From Fusobacteriota bacterium (GTDB lineage Bacteria; Fusobacteriota; Fusobacteriia; Fusobacteriales; Fusobacteriaceae), in contig QNYN01000107.1 of the NCBI GenBank assembly GCA_003973585.1, forward strand, positions 1 to 7,794: 7,794 bases of DNA, in the 5' to 3' direction. Under the pieces are notes generated by a model. The model searched no databases. It was given only the letters and a program-made list of their open reading frames with translations, and had not been told where the DNA came from. Each line of letters opens with the position of its first letter. Position 1 is the stretch's first letter. Made by a program: the position numbers and the translations under genes. This document shows positions 4,303 through 7,794 of this stretch, in pieces.

Positions 4303-6678
4303 GTGAAAAATTTGATAAAAATAATTAATGATAAAAAACTAAATAGATTTTTGACTAAATGTAATTTTGGTCTTGAAAAAGAAAATGTTAGAGTAGACTC
4401 TTTTGGTCATCTTGCTCTTACTAGACATCCTCGAGCATTTGGTAATAAAATGAAAAACCCATATATTACAACTGATTTTTCTGAAAGTCAAATAGAGATG
4501 ATTACACCATCTTTAGATACAATAGAAGAAACTTATAGTTTTTTAGAAAGTTTACACGATATGATTTCGTTAGAATTAAAAGATGAATATCTATGGCCAC
4601 AAAGTACTCCTCCATCTTTACCTGATAAAGACGAGATTCCTGTTGCTAATTTTTGTGACTGTGAAACAGGGTTAGAAGCTGGAGAATATAGAGATTATTT
4701 AGCTAAAAAATATGGAAAGAAAAAACAACTTTTATCTGGAATTCACTATAATTTTTCTTTTAAAGATGAATTTTTACACCTTCTACACAAAGACAGCGAT
4801 ATTAAAGATTTTAAATTATTTAAAGATCAAGTTTATCTAAAAATAGCTAAAAATTTCTTTAAACATAGATGGATATTAATCTATTTATTCGGTGCTAATC
4901 CTAGTGTTCATGATTCATATGATATTCACTGTGAAGAAGGGTGTGGAACTTGTTGTTCTGACGATAATGACGGATCTGTATTTTTAGATAAAATAGCTCC
5001 TAATTCCCTTTCTTATACAGATGGTAATTCATTTAGAAATGGATTATGTGGATATAATAACAAAGAATTTTTTAATATTTCATATAATTCTAGAGCTGAA
5101 TATGTAGAAGATATAAAAAAATTAATAAAAAGTAAAAAACTTAAAAATGAAAAAGAATATTATAGTCCTATTAGATTAAAGGCAAAAGATAATACTAATT
5201 TATTAAAATCTATAGAAGAAGATGGAATTGAATATTTAGAAGTTCGTCTTCTTGATTTAAATCCTATGGTTAAAACTGGGCTATCTATCGATCAACTTTA
5301 TTTTGTTCATATGTTTTTACTTTATTGTTTATTTACTGAAAGTGATTCTCTTACAGAGGATGAAATTAAATACGGTAATCTTAATCATGAATTAGTTGCT
5401 CATTATGGTAGAAGGGAAAATTTAGAGTTATTCTGCAATTGTACTCAAGAATTTAAACTTCTAAAAGATTTAGGGTTAGGTTTAATAGAAAATATTGATA
5501 GGATTATAAAAGATTTAGGAATTTGTACTACTGAATACTCTAATTCTCTTAGGGAAGCTATCGAATCACTACTAAATCCAGATAATATTTTAGCAGCTCA
5601 AGTAGAAAAGGGAATAAAAAAAGAAGGGTTTATTGACTTTAATCTAAACCTTGCAAAAAAATATTATGAAGAAAGTAAAATAGATAGTTTTTCATTAAAA
5701 GGATATGAAGATTTAGAACTTTCAACTCAAATTTTATTGAAAGATGCTATTAAAAGAGGGGTAAAATTTGAAATTCTAGATAGAAAAGAAAATTTTGTTG
5801 CATTAAAAAATGAATTCAAAACAGAATATGTAGTACAAGCAACTAAAACTTCTTTAGATTCTTATAGTACAGTTCTTATGATGGAAAATAAATTGGTCAC
5901 TAAGAAAATCTTGGAAAGAAACAAAATAAAAGTTCCTAAAGGTGGATACTATACTAATATTGAAGATGCTTTAATAGAACATTATAAATATTCTGGAACA
6001 AAAACTGTTGTAAAGCCTAATTCTACAAATTTTGGTTTAGGTATAACAATTTTACCAAAAGATTTTTCTATGGAAGATTACGAAAATGCACTTAAATTTG
6101 CCTTTAATGAAGATAGTTCTGTCTTAGTAGAAGAATTTATCGAAGGTAAAGAATATAGAGTTTTTGTATTAAATGGAAAAGTTGTTGGGATTTTACATAG
6201 AGTTCCTGCAAATGTAGTGGGAGATGGGAAGTCTACTATTACGCAATTGGTAGAAGAAAAAAATAAAGATGTCCTTCGAGGTACTGGATATAAAAAGCCA
6301 CTGCAAAAAATATTTTTAGGAGAAGCTGAAGCTACATTCCTAGAAACTCAAGGTTTAGATTTTAATTATATTCCCAAAAAAGATGAAATTGTCTATCTTC
6401 GTGAAAATTCAAATATTAGTACTGGAGGAGATAGTATAGATTTTACCGATGATATTTTAGATGAATATAAAGAGATTGCTATCGATGCAGCAAAAGCTGC
6501 TGATGCAACAATTTGTGGGGTCGATCTTATGATTAAAGATATTAAAGAATTACCAAATGATTCTAATCATGGAATTATTGAAATTAATTTTAATCCTGCT
6601 ATCCATATTCATTGCTATCCTTATAAAGGTAAAAATAGAGATTTAGGAAATAAAATTTTAGATACTTTAGGATTTTAA
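4303..6678 (+). CDS. gshF: Bifunctional glutamate-cysteine ligase / glutathione synthetase (GshF, GshAB fusion)
   Basis: This cytosolic fusion enzyme makes glutathione from Glu, Cys and Gly with two ATP. From GTG 4303 it has 791 residues; ATG 4291 would give 795, and the numbers here count from that ATG. The N-terminal ligase half shows FGLEKENVRVDSFG (26-39), DFSESQIEMITP (62-73), HYNFSF (152-157) and EYLEVRLLDLNP (314-325). The C-terminal ATP-grasp half shows VVKPNSTNFGLGI (573-585), LVEEFIEGKEYRVFVL (612-627), CGVDLMIKD (742-750) and EINFNPAIHIHCYPYKG (764-780), all typical of GshF. Between GANP and GLCGYNN (201-257) is a cysteine-rich insertion, C214-x3-C218-x2-C221-C222, followed by an acidic stretch. 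By memory it is absent from E. coli GshA and appears about 12 residues longer there. The gene lies 41 bases after the MATE gene with no terminator between, so it is probably cotranscribed with arsR and MATE. Confidence 0.95.
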   Translation: MKNLIKIINDKKLNRFLTKCNFGLEKENVRVDSFGHLALTRHPRAFGNKMKNPYITTDFSESQIEMITPSLDTIEETYSFLESLHDMISLELKDEYLWPQSTPPSLPDKDEIPVANFCDCETGLEAGEYRDYLAKKYGKKKQLLSGIHYNFSFKDEFLHLLHKDSDIKDFKLFKDQVYLKIAKNFFKHRWILIYLFGANPSVHDSYDIHCEEGCGTCCSDDNDGSVFLDKIAPNSLSYTDGNSFRNGLCGYNNKEFFNISYNSRAEYVEDIKKLIKSKKLKNEKEYYSPIRLKAKDNTNLLKSIEEDGIEYLEVRLLDLNPMVKTGLSIDQLYFVHMFLLYCLFTESDSLTEDEIKYGNLNHELVAHYGRRENLELFCNCTQEFKLLKDLGLGLIENIDRIIKDLGICTTEYSNSLREAIESLLNPDNILAAQVEKGIKKEGFIDFNLNLAKKYYEESKIDSFSLKGYEDLELSTQILLKDAIKRGVKFEILDRKENFVALKNEFKTEYVVQATKTSLDSYSTVLMMENKLVTKKILERNKIKVPKGGYYTNIEDALIEHYKYSGTKTVVKPNSTNFGLGITILPKDFSMEDYENALKFAFNEDSSVLVEEFIEGKEYRVFVLNGKVVGILHRVPANVVGDGKSTITQLVEEKNKDVLRGTGYKKPLQKIFLGEAEATFLETQGLDFNYIPKKDEIVYLRENSNISTGGDSIDFTDDILDEYKEIAIDAAKAADATICGVDLMIKDIKELPNDSNHGIIEINFNPAIHIHCYPYKGKNRDLGNKILDTLGF

Positions 6679-6704
6679 AAAGATTCTTTCTTATCTTTAC
6701 ACTT

Positions 6705-6742
6705 AAAAAGTGCAGAAACCATATTTGATTTCTGCACTTTTT
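6705..6742. terminator. Bidirectional rho-independent terminator between gshF and apbE
   Basis: A perfect 14-bp stem (AAAAAGTGCAGAAA at 6705-6718 pairing with 6729-6742) encloses a 10-base loop. On the plus strand it ends in seven T residues (6738-6744) plus a further T-run at 6746-6750, making a strong terminator for gshF, whose stop is at 6676-6678. Read on the minus strand the stem ends in TTTTT and can stop apbE, whose stop codon (6745-6743) overlaps the T-tract. The convergent genes thus share one compact terminator. Confidence 0.9.
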
Positions 6743-7732
6743 TTATTTTTCTAAATAATCTTTAAATCCATTACTATAAACTTCTGACATATCAGATTTT
6801 ACAATCATTACTTCTAAATTTTCTGTATTATTTACAAACTCTAATACATCTTCTATAGGCATAGAAAAGAAAGCAGTAGAATACATATCAGTTAAAAATC
6901 CATTTTCTCCAATTACTACTACCATTTTTCTATCTCTTACTGGGTATCCAGTTTCTTTATCTATCAAATGATGATATTTTTTTCCATCTATCTCTACAAA
7001 TGTTTGGTAATCTCCAGAAACACCCATAGATTTGTCGGCTAATCCTATTACATGATAAAGTTTAGAAGGATCTTCAGGATTTTGTAATCCAATTTTCCAA
7101 GTTTTTCCTTCTGGTTTTGTATGTAATGTTTCTATACTAGAAATTGCACTAATAAAAGCACTGTCTACTCCATTTTCTTCTAATATCAATCTTGCCCTAT
7201 AGATAGCATATCCTTTTAAAAATGAACCTGTATCTATTTCATTTTTATTTTCTTTCAATTTTATTTTATTGCCATTTATCACTATGTTATTAGCATCTAC
7301 TTTTGATATAGCTATTTCTAGCTCTTCTTTAGTGGGAATTTTTACTTCTACATCTTCTTCAAAGAATCCCCATAATTTCATAAGAGGAGTAATAGTTATA
7401 TCATATTTTCCCTTACTTAATTCATGAGTTTTTTCTATACTTTTAAACAAAAAAAGTCCTTCTTCATCTAATTCAAATTCCTTACCAGGATGAGTATTAA
7501 CATTATAAACAACACTATTTTCTTTGTGAGTATTATATTTATTGTCTATTCTTTCTATTTCATCAAAGGCTAATTCCATAGCTTTTTTAGCCTGTGTTTC
7601 ATCATTTGAATAAACTACCATATTTATCATAGTTCCAAATGCAAATTTAGTTTCTTCAATTTTTTTAGGTTCTTTTTTCCCACAACCAATTAATGTTAGG
7701 AGTAATAGTAAAAATGATAATATTTTTTTCAT
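6743..7732 (-). CDS. apbE: FAD:protein FMN transferase, ApbE-family lipoprotein
   Basis: The 329-residue protein begins with a lipoprotein signal: basic MKK, a leucine-rich core and lipobox LIGC with the lipidated Cys17. It should be anchored to the membrane facing outward or the periplasm. ApbE enzymes transfer FMN from FAD onto a threonine of flavoproteins such as Rnf or Nqr subunits. Family motifs visible are FAFGTMINMVVY (30-41), GKYDITITPLMKLWGF (108-123), IDTGSFLKGYAI (166-177), SMGVSGDYQTF (235-245), HHLIDKETGYPV (254-265) and the metal-site region TDMYSTAFF (281-289). The usual glycine-rich GGN-type segment is replaced by SAISSIETL (194-202). The ATG follows AGAGGTG at 7737-7743. The gene converges on gshF, and no flavoprotein target is visible in the window. 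Family is firm; the target is unknown. Confidence 0.92.
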   Translation of the reverse strand: MKKILSFLLLLLTLIGCGKKEPKKIEETKFAFGTMINMVVYSNDETQAKKAMELAFDEIERIDNKYNTHKENSVVYNVNTHPGKEFELDEEGLFLFKSIEKTHELSKGKYDITITPLMKLWGFFEEDVEVKIPTKEELEIAISKVDANNIVINGNKIKLKENKNEIDTGSFLKGYAIYRARLILEENGVDSAFISAISSIETLHTKPEGKTWKIGLQNPEDPSKLYHVIGLADKSMGVSGDYQTFVEIDGKKYHHLIDKETGYPVRDRKMVVVIGENGFLTDMYSTAFFSMPIEDVLEFVNNTENLEVMIVKSDMSEVYSNGFKDYLEK

Positions 7733-7736
7733 AACT

Positions 7737-7743
7737 CACCTCT
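7737..7743 (-). promoter_or_regulatory. Ribosome binding site of apbE
   Basis: The minus strand reads AGAGGTGAG just upstream of the ATG at 7732-7730. The match extends into the GGTGA part of the consensus, as it does at arsR, which places the start well despite the short gap. Confidence 0.65.
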
Positions 7744-7772
7744 CTTTTTATGATTTAAGTAAAATAAAAGCC

Positions 7773-7793
7773 CTAGTCTTATAATAAAACTAG
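7773..7793. repeat. Imperfect inverted repeat upstream of apbE
   Basis: The arms CTAGTCTT (7773-7780) and AAAACTAG (7786-7793) pair at seven of eight positions around the loop ATAAT. On the minus strand the hairpin is followed by GGCTTTTATTTT, so it could be a weak terminator of a gene beyond the window, an attenuator in the apbE leader, or an operator. The window ends one base later, which prevents a decision. Confidence 0.3.
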
Positions 7794-7794
7794 A

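Overview
The window is strongly AT-rich (roughly 30% G+C by eye). Codons end mostly in A or T, arginine is mostly AGA, and ribosome-binding sites are clear (AGGAGG, GAGGTGA). Gene content and style fit a low-G+C anaerobe, most likely a member of Fusobacteriota (Fusobacterium or a relative), with Clostridium-type Firmicutes as the alternative. Genus is inference. Almost all of the sequence is coding. The longest gap without a gene is the 194-base divergent intergenic region 2423-2616, and no stretch over 300 bases lacks a gene. I see no tRNA, rRNA, insertion sequence, CRISPR array or prophage gene.

Layout. (1) Positions 1-2422, minus strand, read right to left: a COG0701/ArsP-type permease with the TPFCSCS motif, then a 12-TM MFS exporter, then a small CxxC thioredoxin-like protein cut by the window edge. 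The gaps are 28 and 43 bases and show no terminator, so this looks like one operon. (2) Positions 2423-2616: a divergent promoter region. It holds a well-formed extended -10 promoter for the permease whose -10 lies entirely inside a perfect 13-base palindrome (GTGATATTATCAC). A 10-base copy of that sequence sits in the likely arsR promoter. (3) Positions 2617-6678, plus strand: an ArsR/SmtB repressor with a CVC metalloid-site motif, a MATE exporter starting 4 bases after arsR, and the bifunctional glutathione synthase gshF 41 bases further on (taking the GTG start). (4) Positions 6705-6742: a strong hairpin usable as a terminator in both directions. (5) Positions 6743-7732, minus strand: an ApbE-type FAD:protein FMN transferase lipoprotein, convergent with gshF and probably unrelated to the rest.

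Reading of the whole: two divergent operons appear to share one ArsR-type switch. They combine three different exporters (ArsP-like permease, MFS, MATE), a thiol redox protein, and the enzyme that makes glutathione. The simplest interpretation is an arsenic, antimony or organoarsenical resistance unit in which glutathione supply is regulated together with efflux. Each component belongs to a known family. The unusual part is the combination, above all MATE plus gshF under an ArsR, together with a cysteine-rich insertion in GshF. No arsB/acr3, arsC or arsM is visible in the window.
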